Assembly (NCBI RefSeq): GCF_017795745.1 | Contig: NZ_CP059067.1 | Coordinates: 4,588,001 to 4,652,000, forward strand | Length of the DNA stretch: 64,000 nucleotides | Origin: Rhizobacter sp. AJA081-3 | GTDB lineage: Bacteria > Pseudomonadota > Gammaproteobacteria > Burkholderiales > Burkholderiaceae_C | Direction: 5' to 3' | Part shown: positions 10,883 through 19,320 of the stretch, piece by piece | Layout: the number at the start of each line of letters is the position of its first letter | How positions within the stretch are numbered: position 1 is the stretch's first letter | Position numbers and translations under genes: made by a program | The notes under the pieces: generated by a model | The model's input: only the letters and a program-made list of their open reading frames with translations | Database searches by the model: none | What the model was told of the DNA's origin: nothing

Positions 10883-11947
10883 TTGACCCCATCTCCCGAC
10901 TCCACTGCCATCGCCTGGGCCGACCCGGCACGCCGAACGGCCTTCGAACAGTGGCTGGCCGGCATCGCCGCGCGGCATGCCCTGGCCCCGGCGACACTGC
11001 GCAGCGCCTCCAGCGACGCGAGCTTTCGCCGCTACCTGCGCATCGACGCTGCCGACGGCGCCAGCTACATCGTCATGGATGCTCCGCCGCCGCAGGAGGA
11101 CGTGCGCCCCTTCGTCGCCGTGGCCGCCATGCTGCAGGGTGCCGGCCTGCACGCGCCCGAGGTGCTCGAACAGGACGCCGCGCAGGGCTTTCTGCTGCTC
11201 ACCGACCTGGGCTCGCGGTTGTACCTCGACGAGCTTCACGCTGCCGTTGCACGCCGTGACACGAAACTCGCCGACTCGCTGATGCGCGACGCCATCGCCG
11301 CTCTGGTGCAGTGGCAATCGCGCGCCGATGCGCGCGGCATGGCGCCCTACGACGACGCGCTGCTTCGCCGCGAGCTGGCACTGTTTCCCGACTGGTGCGT
11401 GACGCGAGAGTACGGCGTCGAGTGGTCGGCCGAGCAGCAGCGGCAGTGGCAGGCCACGTGCGACCTGCTCGTCGCCAGCGCGCTGGCGCAGCCCACCGTG
11501 GCGGTGCACCGCGACTACATGCCGCGCAACCTGATGCTGGCGCAGCCCAACCCGGGCATCCTCGATTTCCAGGACGCAGTGCGCGGCCCGATCAGCTACG
11601 ACGTCGCCTCGCTGCTTCGCGATGCCTTCATCTCCTGGGACGAAGCCCAGGAGATCGACTGGGCGGTGCGCTACTGGGAGTCCGCGCGGCGGGCGGCGCT
11701 GCCGGTGCCCGACGACTTCGGCGAGTTCTGGCGCCAGCTCGAATGGATGGGCCTGCAGCGCCACCTGAAGGTGCTGGGCATCTTCTGCCGGCTCAAGCAC
11801 CGCGACGGCAAACCGAAGTACAGCCAGGACCTGCCGCGCTTCTTCGCCTACGCGCACAAGGTGGCGACGCGCTACAACGGCCTGGGGCCGCTGGCGCGGC
11901 TGCTCGAGCCGCTGATGGGCACCAGCCGCGTCGACGCGTTCTACTGA
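10883..11947 (+). CDS. amgK: N-acetylmuramate/N-acetylglucosamine kinase (AmgK type)
   Basis: The 354-residue aminoglycoside-phosphotransferase-fold kinase would phosphorylate the anomeric position of MurNAc or GlcNAc during cell-wall recycling. The nucleotide and catalytic loops are visible: VHRDYMPRNLML (about 210-221) with the catalytic aspartate, and ILDFQDAVRGPISYDVASLL (about 227-246). The start is a TTG at 10883; no better start precedes the conserved region and a -10-like TAGAAT lies at 10844-10849. Position divergent from lptD supports the assignment. The partner murU, normally directly downstream, is absent; a LysR gene overlaps tail to tail by 7 bases instead. Confidence 0.85.
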   Translation: MTPSPDSTAIAWADPARRTAFEQWLAGIAARHALAPATLRSASSDASFRRYLRIDAADGASYIVMDAPPPQEDVRPFVAVAAMLQGAGLHAPEVLEQDAAQGFLLLTDLGSRLYLDELHAAVARRDTKLADSLMRDAIAALVQWQSRADARGMAPYDDALLRRELALFPDWCVTREYGVEWSAEQQRQWQATCDLLVASALAQPTVAVHRDYMPRNLMLAQPNPGILDFQDAVRGPISYDVASLLRDAFISWDEAQEIDWAVRYWESARRAALPVPDDFGEFWRQLEWMGLQRHLKVLGIFCRLKHRDGKPKYSQDLPRFFAYAHKVATRYNGLGPLARLLEPLMGTSRVDAFY

Positions 11948-12909
11948 GCGGGCGTGGCTCGCCGCGTTTCGCAGCCGGCGGCGCTGAGCCAGGGGTCGCG
12001 GTCTTCGCCGCCGAACACGCCCACCAGGAAGTCGACGAAGGCACGCGTGCGCGCCGGCACGTGCTTGCGGGTGGGCATCGCCGCGTAGATCGTCGTGTTG
12101 AACAGGCGCCACTCGGGCAGCACGCGTTCGAGAGCGTGTTCGAGCAGCGCATCCTCGGCGACGAACGACGGCAGCCCGGCGATGCCCAAGCCATGCAGCG
12201 CCGCGGCATAGAGCATGTCGATGTGCGTGGTGGCCAGCAGCGGCCGCCTGGGCGTCAGCGTGACGGATTCGCCGCCGGGCTCGTCGTCTCCGAACGCGCC
12301 GCGCATGAACGGCACCTCGCGCATCGCACTGGGCAGCATCGCGTCGTGGTGCTCCAGTTCGCTCGGGTGCTGCGGCCGGCCCCGGCTGTCGAGGTACTGT
12401 GGCGATGCGCAGGCGATCACCTCGCTGCGCGCCAGGCGACGCGCGACGAAGTCGCCGTCGAGTGGCCGCCTGGCCACCGACAGGATGGTGACGTCGAAAT
12501 TCTCGTCGACCGTCTCCACCGGCCCCGGCGCCGAGAGCTCGATCGTCACCTTCGGGTACTGCTCGTGGAACGTGGGCAGATGCTTGGCAAGCTGGTGGAC
12601 GGCGAAGGCCGGCGGCGACAGCACGCGCAGATGGCCGCGCGGCTCGCTGGTCGCGGCACTGGCCAGCGCCTCCGCCTCCTCCACTTCGGTGAGCACGAGT
12701 CGCACGCGTTCCAGGTAGAGCTCGCCGATGTCGGTCAGCGCCAGGCGCCTCGTGGTGCGGTTGATGAGCCGCGCACCCAGGTGATCTTCGAGATCGGCCA
12801 CCAGGCGCGTGACGACCGCCGGCGAGAGGTTGAGCTCGCGTGCCGCGCCGGCAAAGCTGCCGGCATCGATGACCCGCGAGAACACCCTCATCGAATGCAG
12901 CCGGTCCAT
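11941..12909 (-). CDS. LysR-family transcriptional regulator
   Basis: The 322-residue protein has the N-terminal winged helix-turn-helix (about 1-60, with GSFAGAARELNLSPAVVTRLVADLE) and a periplasmic-binding-like effector domain from about 90. The family usually binds near its own promoter and activates a divergent or neighbouring gene. The divergent gene here encodes a small DUF4148 protein 204 bases away, so that is the first candidate target. The effector cannot be told from sequence. The 3-prime end overlaps amgK by 7 bases. Confidence 0.9.
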   Translation of the reverse strand: MDRLHSMRVFSRVIDAGSFAGAARELNLSPAVVTRLVADLEDHLGARLINRTTRRLALTDIGELYLERVRLVLTEVEEAEALASAATSEPRGHLRVLSPPAFAVHQLAKHLPTFHEQYPKVTIELSAPGPVETVDENFDVTILSVARRPLDGDFVARRLARSEVIACASPQYLDSRGRPQHPSELEHHDAMLPSAMREVPFMRGAFGDDEPGGESVTLTPRRPLLATTHIDMLYAAALHGLGIAGLPSFVAEDALLEHALERVLPEWRLFNTTIYAAMPTRKHVPARTRAFVDFLVGVFGGEDRDPWLSAAGCETRRATPAQ

Positions 12910-13113
12910 TTCAACCCCTTGATTGTTTCTAAGTTCGCAATGCCGTGTTCGATGTTATGCCCTTTATTGATTGATCGGCAATGCCTACAGTCCACTTCAT
13001 CGATGAGCCCAACGCCACGACGCAGTGACTCACCGAGGCTGGACACGACGGCAAACAACAACAAGGCCGCCCTGCCCGGAACCGTCAAACAACCTGTACT
13101 GAAGGAATTCATC

Positions 13114-13431
13114 ATGAACAGCAAGCAACTCTTCGCCGCCGCCGCCTTTGCCGTGATCGGCACCTCCGCCTTCGCCGTCGAGGCCGAGCAGATCCCGACG
13201 CAATCCGGCCAGCTGACCCGCGCCGAGGTGCAAGCCGAGGTGGTGCGTGCCCGCACCGCCGGCGAACTGACCTTCGCCAGCGACAGCTACGGCGGCTTCA
13301 AGGCCGTGACCTGGGCGGCCCGCAAGTCGCCGCTGGACCACGCCGCCAGCCGCAGCCGCGATGAAGTGCGCGAGGAAGCCCGCGCCGCCGGCCGCACGTC
13401 GACGTTCAACCAGAACTACGTGGGCGGCTGA
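13114..13431 (+). CDS. Small secreted DUF4148 protein
   Basis: The 105-residue protein has a clear signal peptide (MNSKQLFAAAAFAVIGTSAFA, cleavage near 21) and a mature part matching the DUF4148 pattern: LTRAEVQAEVVRARTAGEL, with many acidic and basic residues and no cysteine. This family is abundant in Burkholderiales and has no established function. AAGGA lies 8 bases before the ATG. It is a single-gene unit with its own terminator. Confidence 0.85.
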   Translation: MNSKQLFAAAAFAVIGTSAFAVEAEQIPTQSGQLTRAEVQAEVVRARTAGELTFASDSYGGFKAVTWAARKSPLDHAASRSRDEVREEARAAGRTSTFNQNYVGG

Positions 13432-13456
13432 GCCAGCCTACCCCTGCGCTTCGCGC

Positions 13457-13484
13457 GACAAGGCCGCCTTCGGGCGGCCTTTGT
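13457..13484 (+). terminator. Rho-independent terminator of the DUF4148 gene
   Basis: GACAAGGCCGCC-TTCG-GGCGGCCTTTGTC forms a near-perfect stem of about 12 bp with a stable TTCG tetraloop and a T-rich 3-prime arm, 25 bases after the stop codon. Confidence 0.8.
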
Positions 13485-13526
13485 CGTTGGCGGGCCGACA
13501 ATACGCCGCCTGCCGAAACCACCGAC

Positions 13527-15230
13527 ATGCTGCGAATCACCGAACTGCGACTGCCGCTGAACCACCCCGAGCCCGCGCTGCGCCATTCCGTGCTCGAACG
13601 GCTGGGCATTGCCGACGCCGCGCTGCGAGGATTCACCCTGTTCCGCCGCGGCTACGACGCGCGCCGCAAGAGCGACATCGTGCTCGTCTACACGCTGGAC
13701 TGCGAGGTCGACGACGAGGCCGCCGTGCTGGCACGCCACGCGGGCGACCCGCACGTGCGCGCAGCGCCCGACACACGCTACCGCTTCGCCGGCCACGCGC
13801 CGGCGGACTTCGCCGCGCGCCAGCCGCTGCGGCCGATCGTCGTGGGCTTCGGCCCCTGCGGCCTGTTCGCCGCGCTGATCCTGGCGCAGATGGGCCTGCG
13901 CCCGATCGTGCTCGAGCGCGGCAAGGCCGTGCGTGAGCGCACCAAGGACACCTGGGGCCTGTGGCGCCGGCGCGAACTGAACCCCGAGTCGAACGTGCAG
14001 TTCGGCGAGGGTGGTGCCGGCACCTTCTCCGACGGCAAGCTGTGGAGCCAGATCACCGACCCGCGCCACCTCACGCGCAAGGTGCTCAACGAGTTCGTCA
14101 AGGCCGGCGCGCCCGACGAGATCCTCTACGTGAGCAAGCCACACATCGGCACCTTCCGCCTGGTCGGCATGATCGAGAAGATGCGCGCCGAGATCGAGTC
14201 GCTGGGCGGCGAGGTGCGCTTCAAGCAGCGCGTCACCGACCTGCGCATCGAGGCCGGCCAGGTGCGCGGCGTCGCGCTGGCGGACGGCACGCAGATCGAC
14301 GCCGATCATGTCGTGCTCGCGCTCGGCCACAGTGCGCGAGACACCTTCGCGATGCTGCACGAGCGCGGCGTGTTCATGGAGCCCAAGCCGTTCTCGGTGG
14401 GCTTTCGCGTCGAGCACCCCCAGTCGCTGATCGACCGCGCGCGCTTCGGCCCGAACGCCGGCCACCCACTGCTCGGCGCGGCCGACTACAAGCTCGTGCA
14501 CCACGCGAAGAACGGCCGCTCGGTCTACAGCTTCTGCATGTGCCCCGGCGGCACGGTGGTGGCCGCCACCTCGGAGCCGGGCCGCGTGGTCACGAACGGC
14601 ATGAGCCAGTACTCGCGCAACGAGCGCAACGCCAATGCCGGCATCGTGGTGGGTATCTCGGCACAAGACTATCGCCAGGACAGCCGCTCCGACGGGCCGG
14701 TGAATCCGCTGGACGGCATCGCCTTCCAGCGGGCGCTGGAGTCACGGGCCTACGAACTCGGCGGCGAGAACTACGACGCGCCGGGCCAGCGCGTCGGCGA
14801 CTTCATCGCCCGCCGGGCCTCGAGCGCATTCGGATCCGTGCTGCCCTCCTACACGCCCGGCGTGCGGCCGACCGACCTCGGCGAGCGCGGCCGCGAGAGC
14901 CTGCCGGTCTACGCGATCGAGGCGATCCGCGAGGCGCTGCCCGCCTTCGAGAGGCAGATCAAGGGCTTCTCGATGCCCGACGCCGTGCTCACCGGCGTGG
15001 AGACGCGCACCTCGTCGCCGCTGCGCATCACGCGCGGTCGCGACTGGCAGAGCCTGAATGTGAAGGGGCTGTACCCGGCGGGCGAGGGCGCGGGCTATGC
15101 CGGCGGCATCATGTCCGCGGGGGTGGACGGCATCGAGGTGGCCGAGGCGGTAGGCCGTTCGATGCTCGGACTGTCGCCGGCAGACGGTGGCGCCGCGGCG
15201 GGCCGCCGGCCGACGTTCACTGGGGCTTGA
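13527..15230 (+). CDS. NAD(P)/FAD-dependent oxidoreductase, COG2509-type
   Basis: The 567-residue flavoprotein has a distinct N-terminal domain (about 1-95) followed by a Rossmann FAD-binding motif VGFGPCGLFAA (about 105-115). The family-specific segment FGEGGAGTFSDGKLW (about 152-166), which contacts the flavin in related proteins, comes next. A C-terminal G-rich motif GEGAGYAGGIMSAGVDG closes the FAD site. Homologues are widespread and called FAD-dependent dehydrogenases, but no physiological substrate is established. It ends 14 bases inside the convergent FliL-like gene. Confidence 0.85.
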   Translation: MLRITELRLPLNHPEPALRHSVLERLGIADAALRGFTLFRRGYDARRKSDIVLVYTLDCEVDDEAAVLARHAGDPHVRAAPDTRYRFAGHAPADFAARQPLRPIVVGFGPCGLFAALILAQMGLRPIVLERGKAVRERTKDTWGLWRRRELNPESNVQFGEGGAGTFSDGKLWSQITDPRHLTRKVLNEFVKAGAPDEILYVSKPHIGTFRLVGMIEKMRAEIESLGGEVRFKQRVTDLRIEAGQVRGVALADGTQIDADHVVLALGHSARDTFAMLHERGVFMEPKPFSVGFRVEHPQSLIDRARFGPNAGHPLLGAADYKLVHHAKNGRSVYSFCMCPGGTVVAATSEPGRVVTNGMSQYSRNERNANAGIVVGISAQDYRQDSRSDGPVNPLDGIAFQRALESRAYELGGENYDAPGQRVGDFIARRASSAFGSVLPSYTPGVRPTDLGERGRESLPVYAIEAIREALPAFERQIKGFSMPDAVLTGVETRTSSPLRITRGRDWQSLNVKGLYPAGEGAGYAGGIMSAGVDGIEVAEAVGRSMLGLSPADGGAAAGRRPTFTGA

Positions 15231-15693
15231 CCAGCAGGTCCTGGATCGCCACCGACTTCACCGCGGCCTCGTCGCCCTCGCCGCCGAGGTAGGCGTTGAG
15301 CCGCTCGCGCATGTCGTCCGACAGGCGCGTGATGCCCTTGGGCGAGCCGATCTGTTCGCGCGTCTGCTGCGCGATGCTGACTTCCAGCAGCAAGCCGACC
15401 TGCTGCGTGTTGCGCTGGATGGTGTTCTTGGCCACGGCGCCCGGCACGTCCAGCGCCACGCGCGCCTTGACCACCGTGCCGTCGACCGTGGTGGCGCGCA
15501 CCTGCGGCAGATTGACCCAGTCCGGCGCGGCCTTCACCGGCTCGACGTTCGACCACGGCAGGTCGACCCAGGACATGCCCACCGAGATGCCGATCGGCAC
15601 GGCAAGCAGTGCCGTCACTGCGACAGCGATCAGCACGAGGCGCCGGTTGTCGGTGCCCGGCTCGGCGAGGATGGGGGGCGGGGTCGCGGCCAT
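15217..15693 (-). CDS. FliL-like single-pass membrane protein
   Basis: The 158-residue protein has a short cytoplasmic N-terminus and one membrane helix (about 21-40). Its periplasmic domain ends with a segment of the FliL type, in which a predicted helix (SPKGITRLSDDMRERLNAYL) is followed by a strand (VKSVAIQDLLVK). FliL supports flagellar motor torque, but no flagellar gene is near, so this is an orphan paralogue or a protein with a FliL/SPFH-like fold and another role. The assignment rests on the C-terminal pattern only. Confidence 0.5.
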   Translation of the reverse strand: MAATPPPILAEPGTDNRRLVLIAVAVTALLAVPIGISVGMSWVDLPWSNVEPVKAAPDWVNLPQVRATTVDGTVVKARVALDVPGAVAKNTIQRNTQQVGLLLEVSIAQQTREQIGSPKGITRLSDDMRERLNAYLGGEGDEAAVKSVAIQDLLVKPQ

Positions 15694-15804
15694 CGGAGGT
15701 GTCTGGAAGATCAGGCTCGATTAGAGCCGCACCGACACCGCCACAGCACCCCGATCAACGCAGCGAAAACACCGCTGATGTGTCGAGCGCCACGAAACCC
15801 GCGA

Positions 15805-17280
15805 CTACGGGCAGGCCGCCATCACTTGTGCGACCGCTGCGGTCAGCTTCTTGCCGTACGGCACATGCAGGAACTCGTTCGGCCCGTGCGCGTTGCTCTT
15901 CGGGCCGAGCACGCCGCAGACCATCATCTGCGCCTTCGGGAAGCCCTGCTGCAGCATGCTCATCAGCGGGATCGTGCCGCCCTGGCCGATGTAGCCGCAG
16001 GGTGCACCGAAGTGAGCGCCCGATGCCGCGTTCAGCGCGTCGTCGAGCCAGGGTGCGAGGCTCGGCGCATTCCAGCCGCTGGCACCCTGTGCGCCGACGC
16101 GGCCATCGGCGGCGAAGGTCACACGGGCGTTGTACGGGGCGTTGTCTTCGAGCAGCGCCTTGAGTTCGGCGGCGGCGCGATTGCCGTCGACCAGCGGCGG
16201 CAGGCGCAGCGAGAGCTTGAACGCGGTATGGGGGCGCAGCACGTTGCCGGCGTTCTTCAGCTCCGGGAAGCCGTCGGCGCCGGTCACGCTCAGGGTCGGC
16301 TTCCAGGTCCGGTTGAGCAGCGCCTGCGTGGGATCGGTGGTGGTGGGCAGGGTCGGGCCGCCATCGGCGCCGCAGGCCCAGGGGAAGCGCTTCCACACTT
16401 CGTCGCCGAGGATGGCAGCGGTGGCACGCGCCTGCTCCAGCCGATCGGCCGGGATCTCGCAGTGGAAGGCCTGCGGCAGCAGGTTGCCGGTCTTCGAATC
16501 CTCCAGGCGATCGAGCACCTGGCGCAGGATGCGGAAACTCGACGGCACCAGGCCGCTCGAGTCGCCCGAGTGCACGCCCTCGGTGAGGATTTCCACGCGC
16601 AAGGTGCCGGTGACGTTGCCGCGCAGGCTGGTGGTCAGCCAGAGCTGGTCGTAGTTGCCGGCGCCGCTGTCAAGGCACACGACCAGCGCCACGTTGCCCA
16701 GTCGTGGGCGCAGCAGGTCGATGTAGGCGGGCAGGTCGAACGAGCCGCTCTCTTCGCAGCTCTCGATCACGCCGACGCAGCGCGGCCGCGGGATGCCTTG
16801 CTTGTCGAGCGCGGCGATGGCGGTGATCGAGGCATAGACCGCGTAGCCGTCGTCGGCGCCGCCACGGCCATAGAGAAGGCCGTTCTCGTACTTCGGCGTC
16901 CACGGGCCGAGGTCGTTGCGCCAGCCGTTGAACTCGGGCTGCTTGTCGAGGTGGCCGTACAGGCAGATGGTGTCGGTGCTGCCCGCCCGCGTGGCCGGCA
17001 CCTCGAAGAAGATCACCGGCGTGCGCCCGGGCAGGCGCACCACCTCGAGCTTCAGCCCGGCGATCTTCTGGCCCTCGACCCAGCTCGCCGCATCGCGCAC
17101 CACGCGTTCGATGTGCCCGTTGGCCTGCCAGTCGGCATCGAACATCGGACTCTTCGCCGGAATGGCGATGTAGTCGGTCAGCGCCGGGACGATCTCCTCG
17201 TCCCAGGCCTGCGCGGCGAAGGCGGCGATCGCGGTGGCTTCGTCGGGTTGCAAGGGCAGCAGCGGGTCGCGGGCGTTCAT
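15805..17280 (-). CDS. M20-family zinc dipeptidase/carboxypeptidase
   Basis: The 491-residue protein has the M20 metallopeptidase pattern: CLYGHLDKQPE with the first zinc histidine, GRGGADDGYA with the bridging aspartate, ESCEESGS with the catalytic and binding glutamates and a C-terminal HGPNEF with the last histidine. A dimerisation lid domain is inserted at about 220-390. The PAKSP start and HLDKQPE suit dipeptidases of the carnosinase-like branch. Transcribed alone, with 43 bases to the next upstream gene. The substrate is unknown. Confidence 0.85.
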   Translation of the reverse strand: MNARDPLLPLQPDEATAIAAFAAQAWDEEIVPALTDYIAIPAKSPMFDADWQANGHIERVVRDAASWVEGQKIAGLKLEVVRLPGRTPVIFFEVPATRAGSTDTICLYGHLDKQPEFNGWRNDLGPWTPKYENGLLYGRGGADDGYAVYASITAIAALDKQGIPRPRCVGVIESCEESGSFDLPAYIDLLRPRLGNVALVVCLDSGAGNYDQLWLTTSLRGNVTGTLRVEILTEGVHSGDSSGLVPSSFRILRQVLDRLEDSKTGNLLPQAFHCEIPADRLEQARATAAILGDEVWKRFPWACGADGGPTLPTTTDPTQALLNRTWKPTLSVTGADGFPELKNAGNVLRPHTAFKLSLRLPPLVDGNRAAAELKALLEDNAPYNARVTFAADGRVGAQGASGWNAPSLAPWLDDALNAASGAHFGAPCGYIGQGGTIPLMSMLQQGFPKAQMMVCGVLGPKSNAHGPNEFLHVPYGKKLTAAVAQVMAACP

Positions 17281-17323
17281 GGCGGGCTCCAGGCGGGGGC
17301 GGAGCAGCGAGTGTAGAACTGGC

Positions 17324-18160
17324 TCAAGGATGTTGCTGCAGCCAGGCCTGCAGGCGCGCGAACACCTGCGCCTGCTCAGGCTCGTTGAAGATCTCGTGGA
17401 ACAGCGGTTCGAACACCTGAGATTGCAGCACCGCCTTCGGCGCCGCCGCAGCGAACTCGGCACTGCCACTCGGCGCCACGCAACGATCGCTGCCGGCCCA
17501 CATCAGCAAGGTCGGCACGCGCCAGCGCGGCGCGAGGCCGCGCACGAAGTCGCCACCGTCGACGATGAAGCGCGTCAGGCGCGGCGTGATGCGGTCGTGC
17601 ACCAGTGGGTCGGCCACGTAGGCTCGCACGACGGCCGGGTCGCGCGACACCCAGGCGGGATCCAGCCCGTTGGCCACGGCGAGGTTCGGTGCCAGCGGGC
17701 CGAGCGTGGCGAGCAGCAGCTTCTGGAATGCATTCATGCCGATGCGCAGGGCGGGGGACGACAGCACCAGTCCATCGACCTCGCGAAACCAGGCCGCCGG
17801 CGCGGCCTGCAGTCCCTCGGCAACAAAGCGCGCCGCGATCAAGCCGCCCATGCTGTGGCCGAGCAGCAGCAGCGGCCCGGGCGAACCGGCGCGGGCTGCG
17901 TCGATCACCAGCGCCAGGTCGCGCAGCAGCGCGTCGTCGCTGGCGATGCGGCCACGCTCGCCGCCGCTGCGGCCGTGGCCGCGGTGGTCGTGCGCCAGCA
18001 CGCGCCAGCCCCAAGCATTCAGGTGCGCGGCGACATGGGCGTAGCGCCCGCCATGCTCGCCCAGCCCGTGCACGAGCAGCACGGTGCCGCGCGGGGCGGG
18101 ATGCGGCCATTCGTGCAGGTGCAGGGGCAGGCCGTCGGCGGTGAAAAGGTTGGGTCTCAT
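17324..18160 (-). CDS. Alpha/beta hydrolase, monoacylglycerol lipase/lysophospholipase-like
   Basis: The 278-residue cytoplasmic hydrolase shows the oxyanion segment VHGLGEHGGRY (about 30-40), GHGRSGG (61-67), nucleophile elbow GHSMGG with S103, an aspartate in MWAGSDRCVAP and a final histidine in FHEIFNE. This order and the HGLGEH motif match the Hydrolase_4 (monoglyceride lipase) family, so it probably releases fatty acid from monoacylglycerols or lysolipids. It stands with no operon partners. Confidence 0.8.
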   Translation of the reverse strand: MRPNLFTADGLPLHLHEWPHPAPRGTVLLVHGLGEHGGRYAHVAAHLNAWGWRVLAHDHRGHGRSGGERGRIASDDALLRDLALVIDAARAGSPGPLLLLGHSMGGLIAARFVAEGLQAAPAAWFREVDGLVLSSPALRIGMNAFQKLLLATLGPLAPNLAVANGLDPAWVSRDPAVVRAYVADPLVHDRITPRLTRFIVDGGDFVRGLAPRWRVPTLLMWAGSDRCVAPSGSAEFAAAAPKAVLQSQVFEPLFHEIFNEPEQAQVFARLQAWLQQHP

Positions 18161-18247
18161 GGCACCAGTGTAGGCAGCCGAGGCTGACCATCGGGGTTGA
18201 CAAGTGGCGGTGCCGCGTTAGCCTGATGGGCTGTCCCCGGAGTTCCC

Positions 18248-19153
18248 ATGAACGAGTACTTCCAGCTGCAGCGCGACGGCAGCATCGCCCACCTGCAGCT
18301 GTGCCGGCCCGAGCGATTGAACACCATGGCGCCGGACTTCTTCCCCGCGCTGCGAGACGCGGTCCGCGCGCTGCATGACGAAGGCAGCACGCGCGTGCTG
18401 GTGGTGTCGTCGAGCGGCAAGCATTTCAGCGCCGGCATGGCGCTGGATGTGTTCGCCGGCTCTCCCCAGCCCGCGGCTGCCCCGGCGACGGATCGGCGCG
18501 ACCCGAACGGCGAGGCCCAGCGCGAAGCCATCGGCGCGTTGATGAGCATGCTCGACACCAGCACGCCGCGCGCGCGGCTGAGTTTCCAGGAGTCTCTGCG
18601 CCGCCTGATCGACTGCTTCAGCGCACTCGACGAAGCGCGCTTCCCGGTGATCTGCGCCGTACAGGGCGGCTGCATCGGCGGCGCGCTCGACCTCGCGACC
18701 GCCTGCGACATCCGCGTCTGCTCGGCCGATGCCTTCTTCACCGTGCAGGAGATCCACATCGGCATGATGGCCGACCTGGGCGTGCTGCAGCGACTGGCCA
18801 AGATCGTGCCACCCGGCGTGGCGCGACAGATGGCCTACACCGGCGAGCGCATCGATGCGAAGCGCGCGCTCGAGGTCGGGCTGGTCAACGCCGTGCTGCC
18901 CGATGCCGGTGCGCTGCTCGACCATGCCATGGCGCTGGCGAAGCAGATTGCTGCCAAGTCGCCGCTCGCCGTGACCGGCAGCAAGATGGCGCTGAACCAC
19001 GCCCGCGACCACGGCACCGCCGCAGCGCTGGCGCAGATGGCCGTGCTGCAGAGCGCGATCTTCGACACCGCCGAGATGGCCGAGGCGATCGCCGCCTGGA
19101 AGGCCAAGCGCGACGGCGAATTCGCCTCTTTGACACCGATCGCGAAGATCTGA
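18248..19153 (+). CDS. Crotonase-family protein, dienoyl-CoA isomerase-like
   Basis: The 301-residue protein has both oxyanion-hole segments of the enoyl-CoA hydratase/isomerase fold: HFSAGMALD (about 59-67) and GGCIGGALDLATACD (about 139-153). Downstream, VQEIHIGMMADLGVLQRL resembles the segment of delta3,5-delta2,4-dienoyl-CoA isomerase that carries its catalytic glutamate and aspartate. A role in beta-oxidation of unsaturated fatty acids is therefore likely, rather than simple hydration. It ends 167 bases before the RND operon; no beta-oxidation partner is adjacent. Confidence 0.8.
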   Translation: MNEYFQLQRDGSIAHLQLCRPERLNTMAPDFFPALRDAVRALHDEGSTRVLVVSSSGKHFSAGMALDVFAGSPQPAAAPATDRRDPNGEAQREAIGALMSMLDTSTPRARLSFQESLRRLIDCFSALDEARFPVICAVQGGCIGGALDLATACDIRVCSADAFFTVQEIHIGMMADLGVLQRLAKIVPPGVARQMAYTGERIDAKRALEVGLVNAVLPDAGALLDHAMALAKQIAAKSPLAVTGSKMALNHARDHGTAAALAQMAVLQSAIFDTAEMAEAIAAWKAKRDGEFASLTPIAKI

Positions 19154-19320
19154 CGGCAGCTCGGACCGAGCGCTCGCCTGCAGACTTGCGGGCGTTTGGT
19201 TAGCATTCGTCAAGAAGTCTCGAGCACGCCGAGCCCACCGGCTCGCCCCCCGTGCACCCCCTGTGAAACCCGTCCCGCGGCCCATGAGGCCGCGCTGGAC
19301 ATGCCATTCGAGGTCAGGCC

